DNA from: Bombardia bombarda
Lineage: Eukaryota > Ascomycota > Sordariomycetes > Sordariales > Lasiosphaeriaceae
Assembly (NCBI GenBank): GCA_030512295.1
Contig: JAULSR010000004.1
Span: forward strand, 2,852,001-2,916,000
Direction: 5' to 3'
DNA length: 64,000 nucleotides
In this document: positions 10,530 to 21,700 of the stretch, piece after piece
How the letters are laid out: every line of letters starts with the position of its first letter
How positions within the stretch are numbered: position 1 is the first letter of the stretch
Position numbers and translations under genes: made by a program
The notes under the pieces: model-generated
The model's database searches: none
The model's input: the letters and a program-made list of their open reading frames with translations, nothing else
Told to the model about the DNA's origin: nothing

Positions 10530-11846
10530 ATGGGCCTCTCTTCCTTCTTTCGTCGCTTTCGCCTCTTCAGCCGTCTCGACACAGCCAAGGCAGATGCAGA
10601 CGACGCGACAACACAGCCCAAAACAGCAGTCATAATACATCATGGCAATGTGCCTATCGATAATCAACATATCGCGCGAGCAACCACCAAGGCCGAAATG
10701 CAGGCATCGGCCAGCGATCAAACCCAGTCATACTTCTTCAGGCTCCCGCTTGAAATCCGGCGACTGGTCTACCGCGAGCTGTGGAGCGACTACTTCAAGG
10801 CGCGCGACGTGTCGCCCTTCAGTCCTGGGTCAGACCTGCGATTGCACATCTACAGCGACGGCTTTGTCACCAGATCGTCCCGCAGAAACCTCTGCCACCT
10901 CCGGTGCATGGTCGATCATGACGCGTCTAGCCGTGACGACAGCGAGGCGGTCAATCCGTGGCCCTTCGACACCGGCTTCCGCGCCCTGCCGCCTCTGTGG
11001 TTTTGGTTTGCTTGCATCGTGCGTTTGCACTGGGGCCACCACATGCAATGCCAGAACGCCGTTATGGGTCACTGGGATCCTTTCACTGGCAAGACGTCTG
11101 AACCCGATAAGAGCCCATTCCTACCTCTGTTTCTCGCGTGCAAGAAGATGTAGGGCCCTCCGTTTTCGCCTGCACTACTGCTGGCCAGAATAGAATACTG
11201 ACCTCGTGGCAGATACTGGGAGGCGATTGAGTCTTTCTTCGAGAACGTGACGCTCATCTTCACCTCGTCTGAAGACGCAAAGCACTTCTTCCTCCAGCAG
11301 CCCCACCCATCCATCAGCCATCTCCGCTCCCTAGAGCTGAGCTTTACTAATGGCAACGATCATCTCTTTTTGACGAATTGTCTTCTAGACCTGCTTCCTG
11401 ATACCGGCCACAATGATGGCAATACCGAGCTTGACCCAAGAAAACTCGTCGTTGATCATCTCTATTTTGCCAACCTTATTCAAGATGCCGGCCACGAGGA
11501 CAATGTACAGTTTGACCGAAGCAGGCTTAGCAGTCCCAGTATTGGAATGACCATATGGAACGAGATCCGGCAAGCCATCCAGACTTCTGCTCCGAACTTG
11601 AGACATCTCAATATCACATTTGGTGGTCGCCTGCCGCGTAATCTCGTCCTGGCCGGGTTTGGCTACCACGAAACTGAGGATGATGGTGGCGTTACTGGTG
11701 CCAATAGCAATGCGGGTCACGAGGATCAATCCACTGCGGCCTGGAGCCTGCCTGGAACGCTGCTTATCCACTTCAAGAGAGATGGGCGACGATATGTTCA
11801 GCAAGGCGGCAAGATTATCCGCCAGAACGCTGATTCACAATCTTGA
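10530..11846 (+). CDS. DUF7730/F-box-like conserved hypothetical protein
   Basis: Two exons, 10530-11149 and 11213-11846, separated by a 63-nt intron (GTAGGG donor, CTGAC branch point, GTGGCAG acceptor); the phase-2 junction gives ACKKI then YWEAIESFF and a 417-residue product. Around residue 73 the motif FFRLPLEIRRLVYREL is the hallmark of a large group of fungal proteins whose N-terminal helix pair resembles an F-box. The later FFENVTLIFTSSEDA and HLRSLELSF segments fit the same group, as do the many long polar loops. Such genes are highly expanded in Pezizomycotina and their biological role is unknown; a substrate-recognition role in ubiquitin ligases is only inference. It is intact and co-directional with the next gene, 882 bases away. 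Confidence 0.75.
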
Positions 11847-12728
11847 TACTTTCAGTTTCGTTTTTTTTTTTGCTCAGAGTAGCTGGATCTACAACTCAGC
11901 GTTTTACTGACGCACTGCGAGATGAACACATATGTACCCTGGCCTTTAGCGCACAAGCATTTCACACAAGCAACAATCCTGCTCTTTTTCTCATCTACAA
12001 ATTGAACTACCATTATTCAACTTATGTCAACTTTCAGGCTATGTATTCACTACACCCAAATCAACCCAATTGCTGACGTTTGGAAATTGCTGCTTGAAGA
12101 TACACGATTCCAAGTTGACATGCATAAGCCACGACGACCCTCCCGGCGGCCTAGATGGATGAGGCCAAGCTGAGCCCTGACCATGCTATGTCTTTGTTGG
12201 TCAGATTGTCTTGGAAGTCGACAAAGCTGATGGTTACAACAAATCTTCTCTATAGCATCCATTCCTAATGCAACGAGATGAAAGCAATCATTAGTTAAAA
12301 CGGAGTTTTATTTGGCGATGATGGTAAAGTACTCTATGAAAAAGAAGATGGATTGACAAGGTCTTCAATGGGAATAATCTTCCGATATGGACATAAACTC
12401 AATTCAAAAAAGACACATTGTAAGGAATATTGTTACGAGCTGGAGACAAGGAGAAAGCGGCACAAACAAAACAGTATAAACAAACATGTGGTTGTTCCGC
12501 CGCCCCTAACTATCAGATCGCCAGTCCGGAAATGGCGATAGCGCGCCAACAACACTGCCGACAAAAATCCGGGCCAAGCCTGTAGCGTTTGCGGGGTGTT
12601 GTGAAAATGGAAGGTGTTTAACTGGTGCTAATAATAGACACATACCTATGTCAATAGAACACTCCCTTTCCTATGGTAAACCACAACCTCATTCGAAGCC
12701 TTAATTTTGTCTAAATTAGCATTTCAAA
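11847..12728. other. intergenic region
   Basis: No gene seen in 880 bases. The stretch is A/T-rich in places and holds only short frames. Confidence 0.4.
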
Positions 12729-14215
12729 ATGAGCTCCCAATCGCTTCCAGGCAACATGCCAGCGCGCATCCAGCTCACGCCGCATTGCTCCATCCAACCC
12801 CCGCTTTCCCGGCGTGGCAGGGGTCCTCCCATGATTATCTTCGTCCCTGACCACCTTGATCTGAGTCTCAATGACCAAACGGTACTCGATCCTCCACCAC
12901 TACAGAAATGGGCCGAGGAGAGCTACTGCGTAGGCCAGGTTCTGGTGGGCAAGCACGACGACCAGGATACCATCGAAACCAAGATAGCAATGGTCAGGAA
13001 CCATCTATCTCGCCATGCCAGCTCAGAAGAGCATGATATGATCGGCATTGGTGAGCACAGCCTTCCAGTGTCTCATCCTTTTATAGAGACTATGAACTGA
13101 TGCAGATACACAGTGATAAGCGACGCGGCCACCACCGCCGCCATCGAAGCCATCGAAGCCTTCAGCCTCGACATCGTCACCCTCGTCTTCTTTGGCTGCT
13201 ACCCCCCACAGCCCATCGTAGGGTCTCGCGGGGACACGCCCGTCCTCGTGCATCTCCCCAGAGACTACGAGGCCAACCCAAACAACCCCAAGGTCATATC
13301 ACGCGGCCGCAACGAGCAATATAGCATCATCGTGTACCGCTATCTACATCCTGGGAGCTTCTTCACCATCTCCTCACACAAAGACTATGGCAGGAGCGCC
13401 GCCTCCCTCGCGCACTCGCGGACGCTCGAGTTCCTAAAGTCCAAGCACGACGGCCCACACTTTGACCTCGCGCAGATCTGGGACGAGCACACCTCGCTCG
13501 AGTTCGGTCCAGACAAAAGCGTGGAAGCCACCATGGCCACCATGGTGCAGGAGCCATATGTGAACCACGTGCCGACGCTGACGGGCGGCATTGGGCGCGA
13601 AAGGCTGACCAGCTTCTACCGCGAGCATTTCATCCACAGCAACTCGGAAGATGCGACGCTGGAGCTGGTGAGCAGGACGGTGGGCATTGATCGAGTGGTG
13701 GACGAATTCATATTCAAGTGCACCCATAACAAAGTGATTGACTGGCTGTGAGTGATGGATGTACTCATTTCTGTTGTTCCCCCTGTTCACACCGCATAAT
13801 ATCACAAATCATGCGCACCAGTCTAGACTAGGTGTGTGTACCTAAGTGAGGATGAAGGCTGACAGTAAAAACAACACGACCACAAAACAGCGTCCCTGGC
13901 GTCCCTCCCACCTACCTCTACATCAGAATCCCCATGACCGCAATCGTCGGCTTTCGCGGCGACCGCCTCTGCCACGAGCACATCTCCTGGGACCAGGGCA
14001 CCGTGTTGCGCCAGCTCGGCTTGATGCCTGAATATCTGCCGTTTCCGTACATATTCAATGGCAGAGCCGAGGGGAAGACGTATGAGTACCGCGTGCCAGT
14101 TGCGGGCACCGAGACGGCGCGCAAGCTGGCGGATGCCAAGGCCGAGCCGTCGAATGGCATGTTGGAATTCGCGGTGAGAGAGGCGATGGATGGTGAGAGA
14201 GGCGATGGATGGTGA
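12729..14215 (+). CDS. dienelactone-hydrolase-like protein with C-terminal NTF2/SnoaL-like domain
   Basis: Three exons, 12729-13050, 13114-13747 and 13891-14215; introns 13051-13113 (GTGAGC donor, ACACAG acceptor) and 13748-13890 (GTGAGT donor, AAAACAG acceptor) keep frame, giving 426 residues. The N-terminal half has an alpha/beta-hydrolase look (PPMIIFVPDHLDLS, DPPPLQKWAEESYCVGQVLVG), but I see no clear nucleophile elbow, so catalysis is doubtful. The C-terminal half matches the fungal SnoaL/NTF2-like portion of carboxymethylenebutenolidase-annotated proteins: FYREHFIHSNSEDATLE, SRTVGIDRVVDEFIFKCTH, DWLVPGVPPT and RGDRLCHEHISWDQGTVL. The last residues (REAMDGERGDGW) come from a 19-bp tandem repeat that runs through the stop, so the C-terminus is probably expanded. 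Family assignment is fairly sure; the reaction is not. Confidence 0.7.
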
Positions 14216-14245
14216 GAGAGGCGATGGATGGTGAGCGAGGTAGGC
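14173..14245. repeat. 19-bp tandem repeat, about 3.8 copies, across the stop codon
   Basis: Units of GGTGAGAGAGGCGATGGAT begin at 14173, 14192 and 14211, with a partial diverged copy from 14230. The array lies at the very end of the preceding gene and includes its stop. Each unit contains GGTGAG, which resembles a splice donor. Confidence 0.9.
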
Positions 14246-16468
14246 ACTGGTAGTGGTAGGTGGTATCAGAAGCAAGTGTTCGGAGAACGCGTAATCTGCA
14301 CCCATCTCTGCTCACGAAGCCGCTAGTTTTACCAATTCAAAAGATGTGGGGGAGGTGACTATGGGGTGATGGGGGATGAAGGAATGGAGGTGTGGTATCA
14401 CCATGGTATAATACGTACAACCTGGTCAAGTGGGATTGCTACCTGACCAGCAAGTATTTGCAGGGGACATAGAAAGGGGGAGAACGAGTTTGTTTGAAAC
14501 GACAAAGGAGACGAGGATCAGTATGCCACAGGGATAGACAATGTAAGGTGCCTGCATGTCGAGAGTAACAGTACGCAACTGCAACGCAGAATAGTATCAT
14601 GAATCATGATGTCGCATGATGATGAGGACAAGACTTTGTTCCAAGGGGACAGGTAACATCGTCGCATCGTGACTTTGCTCGTGACTTATCTTCACATGTT
14701 ATTCGCACCTCCTTTCTTCCTATTATCGCACAGATATGGAAATGATATGCGGTCAAAGTTCCGGGGTATTGGTCCCAGGGAAGGGCGGCCCGGTTGCGGA
14801 GAGGTGGACGGGGTCCATTGGGGGTTGTGGGTTGTGACACAGCTGCTCCAAGGCTGTCGAGGTGTTTCTATCAGTCCAGTCTCCCATTCAGCTGCCTCAT
14901 CTACCTGCCGCGGCGCAGATGTCGAATTGAAGCCAAGTTGTATGAGTCGGGCCTATTATCCTGCTCTATCGCTCACTACCTTAGATAGGAGGCACCACGA
15001 GGACGGTTCACTCAGGTTAAGTATCATGAAAACATGAGAGCCTCGTGCCCTGTTGCTCTCAAAAGAGACCTGCTGTCGGCGACGAAAATGATTCGGAACC
15101 CTGAATGAGCCATCCAAGCGAAGGAAAAAGAAAATATAACACACCATGTGTATGATTTTCTGCATATACCATTGAACACCATCCAGGCGAGACATTGATC
15201 GAGAGGAGCTCCTCCCATTGGGGCTTGGTATATAAGTAGTTCGAATGAAAAGAGCATGATGTCGCAATATTCAGACGCGCCTCTTCCTAATCAGTAAGGT
15301 ACCGGCCCGGCTTTGGCAGCCACAGTGCTGGTTCTGGAAATGTTCTGAGTTCGGGTGCCACATTCGGGCCTGGGCACGGCGCCTGTCCCGGGCTGTCTAA
15401 CCCCCATAAGAGACAAAAGTCAGGAACCTGTGATACCGTTGAGTCGAAGTGGGTAAGCAATCAGATGTTAATGCTGAATCTGCCACAACCAAGATACCAC
15501 CATCCCGACAATCTGGGGTGTCAAAATTCTGGGCCTGGTATTGTCTTGATTGTTTTAGTACGTCATCCTCAGATGCCATTGAGACCGCTGAGACAGGGAC
15601 AGTGGACCTGAAATGGGTCTTTGGTATCATCAGCAGGCGGCAGCTGACGGTCGTCGTGGTTTCACAGCGCCCAAGCTTTGGCGGAACTGACGGTTTCTCG
15701 AAATGGAAGGGGTGTGGAGGCTGAGGGGATCTCCCCCAAACAAGAAACGGCCCGATGTAGCACGATAGCCGCCCCGCACTCGAAGAGCTGGCTGGGCTAG
15801 ACGTGCAGCAGGACCGGGGGGGGGGGGGGGGGGGGGGGGGTGAGGGGGTGATGCCATATTGGCTGGCCGATTGCGCTTGCCGGCCGCCACGATGCAACTC
15901 TGGTAATTCAGCATGCCGCCCACTGGCATCGGTGGTCTCGTGAGTGACCTGGTTCCTTGGGATTTTCCACCCGTCTGGTTTGGCAGATTTGACAGCTTTC
16001 GTAATCATAATTGGGCGCAGACAGCGGCTAGGATTAAGGACAGCATGGCAATGGCAGAATCCCAGTTGGTGCGCTTTCTCTCACCAGTTCGCCCGCCCAG
16101 TCTTCTCAATGACGCCTCGGTGATATGAGCAGTCCTCTGACCAAGAACAATACGCCGATAGGGGAGGATTGAGGTCATGGTCAGTGCAAAAAGAGTGACA
16201 TGTTGCCAAGTATTGACCATGGGGCTTCAACACCCCTTGTCAGGATCTGGCAAAGAGGCCGAAGGTTGCGAGAATAGCCTCCCTCACCTCACCAAACAAC
16301 CCAGTGGATGTTGGATGTCTCGAAATCGCACAAAGCATCCAAAGCATAAAGATACCCGATATTCTCCAGGATGAGCATCTGAGTTCATATCAGCAACAGC
16401 AGGAGCAGTAGCAGTAGCAACAAAACCATCATCTCCATCTTCACACTTCGACAGAAGACCTGTTCACA
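14246..16468. other. 2.2 kb intergenic region upstream of the xylanase, with poly-G tract
   Basis: No convincing gene. A minus-strand frame at 16008-15397 is open but its Pro run is only the poly-G tract read backwards, and nothing resembles a domain. The final 80 bases before 16469 (CAGCAACAGCAGGAGCAG and C/T-rich sequence) look like a leader for the xylanase gene. Confidence 0.45.
15816..15840. repeat. 25-base poly-G tract
   Basis: An uninterrupted run of 25 G, followed by TGAGGGGG. Its length may not be reliable in an assembly. Confidence 0.85.
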
Positions 16469-17587
16469 ATGCTTAGTTTCAAGACTCTATTTCTTTCCGC
16501 TCTAGCGGCCGCCGGCTTGGTGGCTGTCGGTGACGCCGACGGTCTCAACGCGAGGTCGGTAGCTGGTGCAACCAAATACTTGGGGACGGCAATCAAGATC
16601 AAGGTCATGGCCGACTCGGATGCCAACACCCTTGCCACCAACTTTGATGACTTCGGAGCCATCACGCCGGAGAACGAGATGAAATTCCCAGCCCTGGAGC
16701 CTGCGCGCGGCGTCTTCAATTACACGGCTGCCGACATCATCGTCGCACAAGCGCAAGCCAGCGGCCAGATCCTGCGCTGCCACAACCTTGTGTGGCACGC
16801 CAACAACCCGCCATGGCTGCTCAAAGGAGGCTTCGACAACGCCACACTCATCTCCATCCTCAGGAATCACATCACCAACGTGGTGGGTCACTACAAGGGC
16901 AAGTGTTATGCCTGGGATGTGGTCAACGAAGCACTCAACGATGACGGCAGCCTCCGGACCAACACGTCCATCTGGTACTCCACCATCGGCCCGGCCTACA
17001 TCCCCATCGCGTTCGCGGCGGCGGCGGAGGCGGACCCGGCTGCAAAGTTGTACTACAACGATTACAGCTGCGAGAAGAACAATGCCAAGGCGAAGGCGGT
17101 GCGGAACCTCATCGGCACCATCAGGGCATACGGGGCGCCCATCCACGGCGTGGGGCTGCAGGCGCACTTGACGACGGGCCAAGTAGCCAACTCGTCTGTG
17201 CTGGCCAGCAATCTGCAGGCGTTCGCCGACCTGGATGTCGAGGTGGCCTACACGGAGCTCGACCTGTCCACACCGGCCGACAACCCCAACCTCGCGCAGC
17301 AGGCTGCCGACTATGCCACTGTGGTGTCGGCGTGCAAGCTGGTGCCCAAGTGTGTGGGCGTCAGCCTCTGGGGCTTCACCGACAAGTACACGTGGATCAA
17401 CAACTCGCTCCCGCTTCCATGGTCGGCCGATTACACCCAGAAGCCGGCGTACACGTCCATCGCCGACACGTGGTGTGCTGGAGACCACTGGGACCAATGC
17501 GGCGGCCTGCTCTTCAAGGGCTGCCCTGGGTGCGCGTCGCCGTACAGCTGCACATTTGTCAATCCGTGGGCCTCGTTTTGTTTGTGA
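16469..17587 (+). CDS. secreted GH10 endo-1,4-beta-xylanase with C-terminal CBM1
   Basis: A single-exon gene for 372 residues. Residues 1 to about 23 form a signal peptide (MLSFKTLFLSALAAAGLVAV). The GH10 catalytic domain follows: GAITPENEMKF near 63-73, HNLVWH at 105-110, the acid/base Glu at 154 in WDVVNEAL, and the nucleophile Glu at 263 in VAYTELDLS, with the late SLWGFTDKYTW segment. Residues 339-372 are a fungal cellulose-binding CBM1 (WDQCGG, CASPYSC, WASFCL) with the expected Cys pattern. The enzyme cleaves internal xylan bonds outside the cell during plant-wall breakdown, while the CBM1 anchors it to cellulose. Oddly, the usual Ser/Thr/Pro linker is missing: the catalytic domain ends around ADTWCAGD and the CBM1 begins at once. 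Several NxS/T glycosylation sites are present. Confidence 0.95.
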   Translation: MLSFKTLFLSALAAAGLVAVGDADGLNARSVAGATKYLGTAIKIKVMADSDANTLATNFDDFGAITPENEMKFPALEPARGVFNYTAADIIVAQAQASGQILRCHNLVWHANNPPWLLKGGFDNATLISILRNHITNVVGHYKGKCYAWDVVNEALNDDGSLRTNTSIWYSTIGPAYIPIAFAAAAEADPAAKLYYNDYSCEKNNAKAKAVRNLIGTIRAYGAPIHGVGLQAHLTTGQVANSSVLASNLQAFADLDVEVAYTELDLSTPADNPNLAQQAADYATVVSACKLVPKCVGVSLWGFTDKYTWINNSLPLPWSADYTQKPAYTSIADTWCAGDHWDQCGGLLFKGCPGCASPYSCTFVNPWASFCL

Positions 17588-18777
17588 GGAGTGTCTGGGA
17601 CGATGGGATGGCGCCCTGCAACGCGCTTGTCGTGATTTGAGACTGCGACTAGGAAATGTTCATGATATTTAGGAAAGGTGATGGTGAATAGGGTGAGGGT
17701 AGGCAGTGGGAAGGTGAGTTGGAACAGAGTTTAGAGGCGCTGGCGGGAGGTGGATTGGAAGACTGCATGAGAAGACGAAGAGCCTGTCGATATTTCTGAT
17801 CTGTACGATTTCGTAATTGATAGCGATATGAAATTTCTTGCATGAGCGAACGGCAGTACCGTTACATCCATGCATTTCCCCCAAACCTTATAATGCTGGT
17901 GCGTGTCGACGTGCTTGCGTGTCGCAATGCGGAGCTGGCTGGGTCGCTGGGTCGCTAGGTCGCTGGGTCGCTAGGGCGGGCAGCTTTGGAGCTAATCGTG
18001 AGATGCAACTGCGAAGCGCTATCTGCTGCTATTGGTATCGAAAATGAAACACGTCCTTGTCTTGTCTGTGAGTCAGTTGACGCCGACGAAAAAAGAAGGG
18101 TTAACAACATAAATAGGATCTGTTTGTAAAATTTCGGGATGAAAAAGAGGCCGACCATATATTGAAAAGGATGCGCGTCGAAGCAAGACGATGCGCCAAA
18201 GTTCATGGCCCCAAATGATGAGGTAACCATGAGGCAAGCGCTACAACATGCTCGCCAAATGAATCTCGAGCTTGAAAACGCAGCCAAGCACCAAGCGGAC
18301 CAAGCAAATCAAGCGCGCACGCACCCGACGCGACTGTTTGGTGGAGAAATGGAGCGTGGAAAGACCAAAAGCCTGCAGCAGCGCGGGAAATTTGGAGACT
18401 GGACTGTGCTTGAAACGCGGACAGTGTGAGTGAGGGGACGTGATCGGGTCCAGGCGCTGCGCACTGTGCGCTCACTGTGGGGGCCCCGGCAAACTCTCCT
18501 GGCCGAAGGCTGGAGAAAAGTCACGGGCTGGATCACGTTTGTGCCTTTTTGAGTGGGTCCCAGCTCGGCGTCTAACTTTCCACGACCTCCATACGAAACT
18601 TTGCAAAAAAAGGAAAGCTTTGGTTTCGATCTTCGTCCACCTTGTCCTAACATTTGGCCTACACTGACAGCGAATAATTTATTGCACGTCTAGCACCCGA
18701 ACTGTTATTAAAACCAGCCATCTATTTTCCTACGTCAAAAAGCTACCGAGTAATTGACCCAAAATCCCACCTTTACA
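17588..18777. other. intergenic region with octamer repeat
   Basis: No convincing gene. A 74-codon plus-strand frame at 18205-18429 is helical-looking but isolated and lies within the presumed upstream region of the GYF gene, so I do not call it. Confidence 0.4.
17938..17978. repeat. 8-bp tandem repeat (CTGGGTCG, five units)
   Basis: Five successive units of CTGGGTCG or CTAGGTCG lie between the xylanase and GYF genes. They show no coding or hairpin character. Confidence 0.75.
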
Positions 18778-21700
18778 ATGCCTTCTCAGCTTCCATCGAG
18801 CTTTGCCTCTGCCGCAGCCGGCCAAAATCGAGACTCAAGAGGCACCGCCCGAGGCGATGCCGTCCGAGGCTCGGGGAGTGGTGAATGGTGAGTGCGCGCC
18901 GCATGCCCCCTCCTCCAGTGCCGACCCCAACCTCCAGATCCAGCCATTTCAATCACTGGTCGACTACTCTACTGCTCTGCACTGCGTCATCATCGCCCGC
19001 ACCACCTGCATCGTCGATTGTGCTCCCGTTTGCCTGCCTGAAATGTCAGAGCGACGTGCGCGTGCGCGGGCGCGTGCGAGCACCTCCATCCCGAGGCATC
19101 TCGTCGTCCTATGCTGTCGGGCCAATTCCTGCTTGCTGCATGGTGGGCGCGAGGACGAGGGGACTGTGCAGAGAGCCACCACGGCCACGCATCTAACTAA
19201 GCATTCGCTCGAGACATGCTCAACCATAACTTGACGCTGACTTTTACCAATAGGCCGCGCGCCAACGGAACTAGAACCTTCCGCCGACAACAGACCAACC
19301 CATTCAGCCAGTCCACCTCGGGGAACCCTGGCGACGCGCCACAAACCCCTGCCGATGCCCTGTCCTTCCCCCCAACCCAACAGTCCGCCACCTTTGACCA
19401 AGCCAGTCTTCGTTACTCGAAGGAGGAATTGTTGGATATTTACAGGAACATACCCGACTCTGCCCAGCCCGATCCGACGAGCCTCTTTACGCCGAACTGG
19501 AATCCGAACCACACCAACGGTACTACCACAAGATCTTGGGGCAAGAGCGGCGAGTCGGCTCATGTTCCTCAGGATCCTACTGTCTGTTGGGAACCAGACG
19601 GAGCGCTGAAACCTATTGGCTTGGAGGACCCATCCCCGAGGAGCGAGAGATGTTTGTTACCGACGTTAATTCGACCCTAAAGATCCCGCAGCAGAACAAG
19701 GACGGTAGTCACCAGGGAGGTGGTGGGCAGAACGGTCGCAAGACCTCTATTGCCCCGGCTGTTGGCAACTATCCGATTTCGTCGCCCTCCACCGCTACGC
19801 GACCTGGCAACCGCAGACGCGAAACGACGGATACAAATCCATTTCCGAGCTCCGCCGTGGCTTCCCCGACTGGGAGCACCCGATTTTCTCGAGACGAACC
19901 GTGGCTTGGGCGTAGGGGTACTGATCTGAGAGAACAAATTTCAGATGAGCCCGAGGAGGAAGTCAACGTCCGCGAGCCGCCGGTTAGGAGCCAGTCTTTC
20001 CAGCTCGCACGCGGTAGCCCTGCCGCTGTGTCGAATTTTGGCAACCCTGCGTCTCTCTGGGGACCTTCGGCTGGTTCGGCAACGACTGCGGCGACAACTG
20101 GCGCTTTCGGCAACTTTGCACTGGCGGGCACGTCGGCGATTGGAGACAAGCGATTTGCCACGGGTGGAAGCCGCCTTGCCCATCTCATCCCCAAGGACTC
20201 CGCCGAGAACACAACCTCCAAGCCAGCCGATGCTGGTGGCGCTGATACGAACCGTGGCTGGCGTCCTCGACACCGAACAGACACGGACCCTTTTGCCACA
20301 GATGATAGTGTTTCTGGCAGTGCCATACTTGGCGGTGCACAGGACAACAGCCCGCCGTCCGTCCCATCTCAAATCACGCGCAATAACATCTTCGACACTC
20401 CGGTTAAAGGAAGTGCTGGTGACTTTGGAATGGCGGGCCTCAATCTTGGCAGCCACGCAGAGGCAAACGGCCCAACCAGCCCTTCTGAGACCAACCCATT
20501 TCGAAGCCCGCTAGCCGATCGCGGCGAAGACGGCCGCGATGAACATGACCTGGACCGGCTTGTTCAGACCGGGCCTACCTCCGAACCGCCGTCCACTTAC
20601 AATACGCTCAGCCGCACCTTTGGGCAAGCCGCGTTTGAGGGCAGCGACAGGAGTCAGACATCGAGCGTAGGTGCCAAAGGTTTCCCATCATTAAACACCA
20701 TGACGGGATGGCCTGCTGTACCCTCTGTCGGCACGCCTGACCGTGAGAGACCGACTTTCAACAATGCTTTCGGGAACAATATCTTCAGTCCTGTCAATGA
20801 CCTGCCCACTCCTGGCGGCCATGGTGGAATGGCGAGCATGTTTGGCGCGCCTGGTTCTTCTATCGGTCGCGGCAGCAAGCTGGGATCCCTCTTCCCTCCA
20901 GCCATGCAGGCTCAGATGCATGGTCACGACCAGGAGAATCTCGGTGATTCGGTTCCTGATCTTAGACAAGGCAACCCGCTCGGCGCCATCGGCCGTGGTC
21001 CGATTGGAACCCACCGTCGCGACTCTGGCAGTCCTGTGAGGGGCGTCAGAGGCGCCTTTGAAGATCTTTTTCCTGTCTCGGAGAATGCCAGAACACCCTT
21101 CTCAACTGGCGAGCAAATGCAGCCTGCTTTGACGGCAACGTCCCATGCGCAGTCATTCCCGACCACCACTGCTGGGGCTCCTTATTCCAGTGTTCAACCC
21201 GCTGCGGATCCGGCAACACTACGTACTATGGTTATGCCAGACCGTATGAGATGGGTCTATCTTGATCCCCAGGGAACAATGCAAGGACCTTTCAGCGGTT
21301 TGGAGATGAACGATTGGTACAAAGCCAATTTCTTCACTCCCGACCTTCGTGTTAAACGCATCGAGGACCCCGAATTCGAGCCTCTCGGCCAGCTCATTCG
21401 ACGGATAGGTAACTCACGTGAGCCCTTCTTAGTTCCTCAGATTGGGATTCCTCATGGTCCGGCTCCTTCTGGTGGCCCATTCGCTATTGGCGGCGGCGGG
21501 GCTGAGGCTGTTCCGCCTCTTCAGAATGCGTTCCCTTCGTTTGGCAGAACTCTTACCGCTGCCCAGCAAAATGATCTTGAGCGGAGGAAGCAGGAGGAGC
21601 AACTGTACCATGCTAGACAGCGTGAGATTAGCCACCATCACCATCACCCGCAACCGTTTGGACGCATGCCGATGCAGCCGGGCATGCCTGGCGCCCTTCA

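Noticed and set aside
15397..16008. Minus frame with a Pro run upstream of the xylanase
   Set aside because: The Pro run is the poly-G tract read on the other strand and the rest lacks protein character.
16502..17497. 331-codon minus frame over the xylanase
   Set aside because: It is the exact antisense of a clear GH10-CBM1 gene; the GC-rich codon bias of that gene keeps the other strand open.
6873..17587. A secondary-metabolite gene cluster around the LaeA-like methyltransferase
   Set aside because: No polyketide synthase, peptide synthetase, terpene synthase, P450 or transporter gene lies in the interval.
18205..18429. 74-codon plus frame before the GYF gene
   Set aside because: Isolated, with no conserved motif, and inside the presumed upstream region of the next gene.
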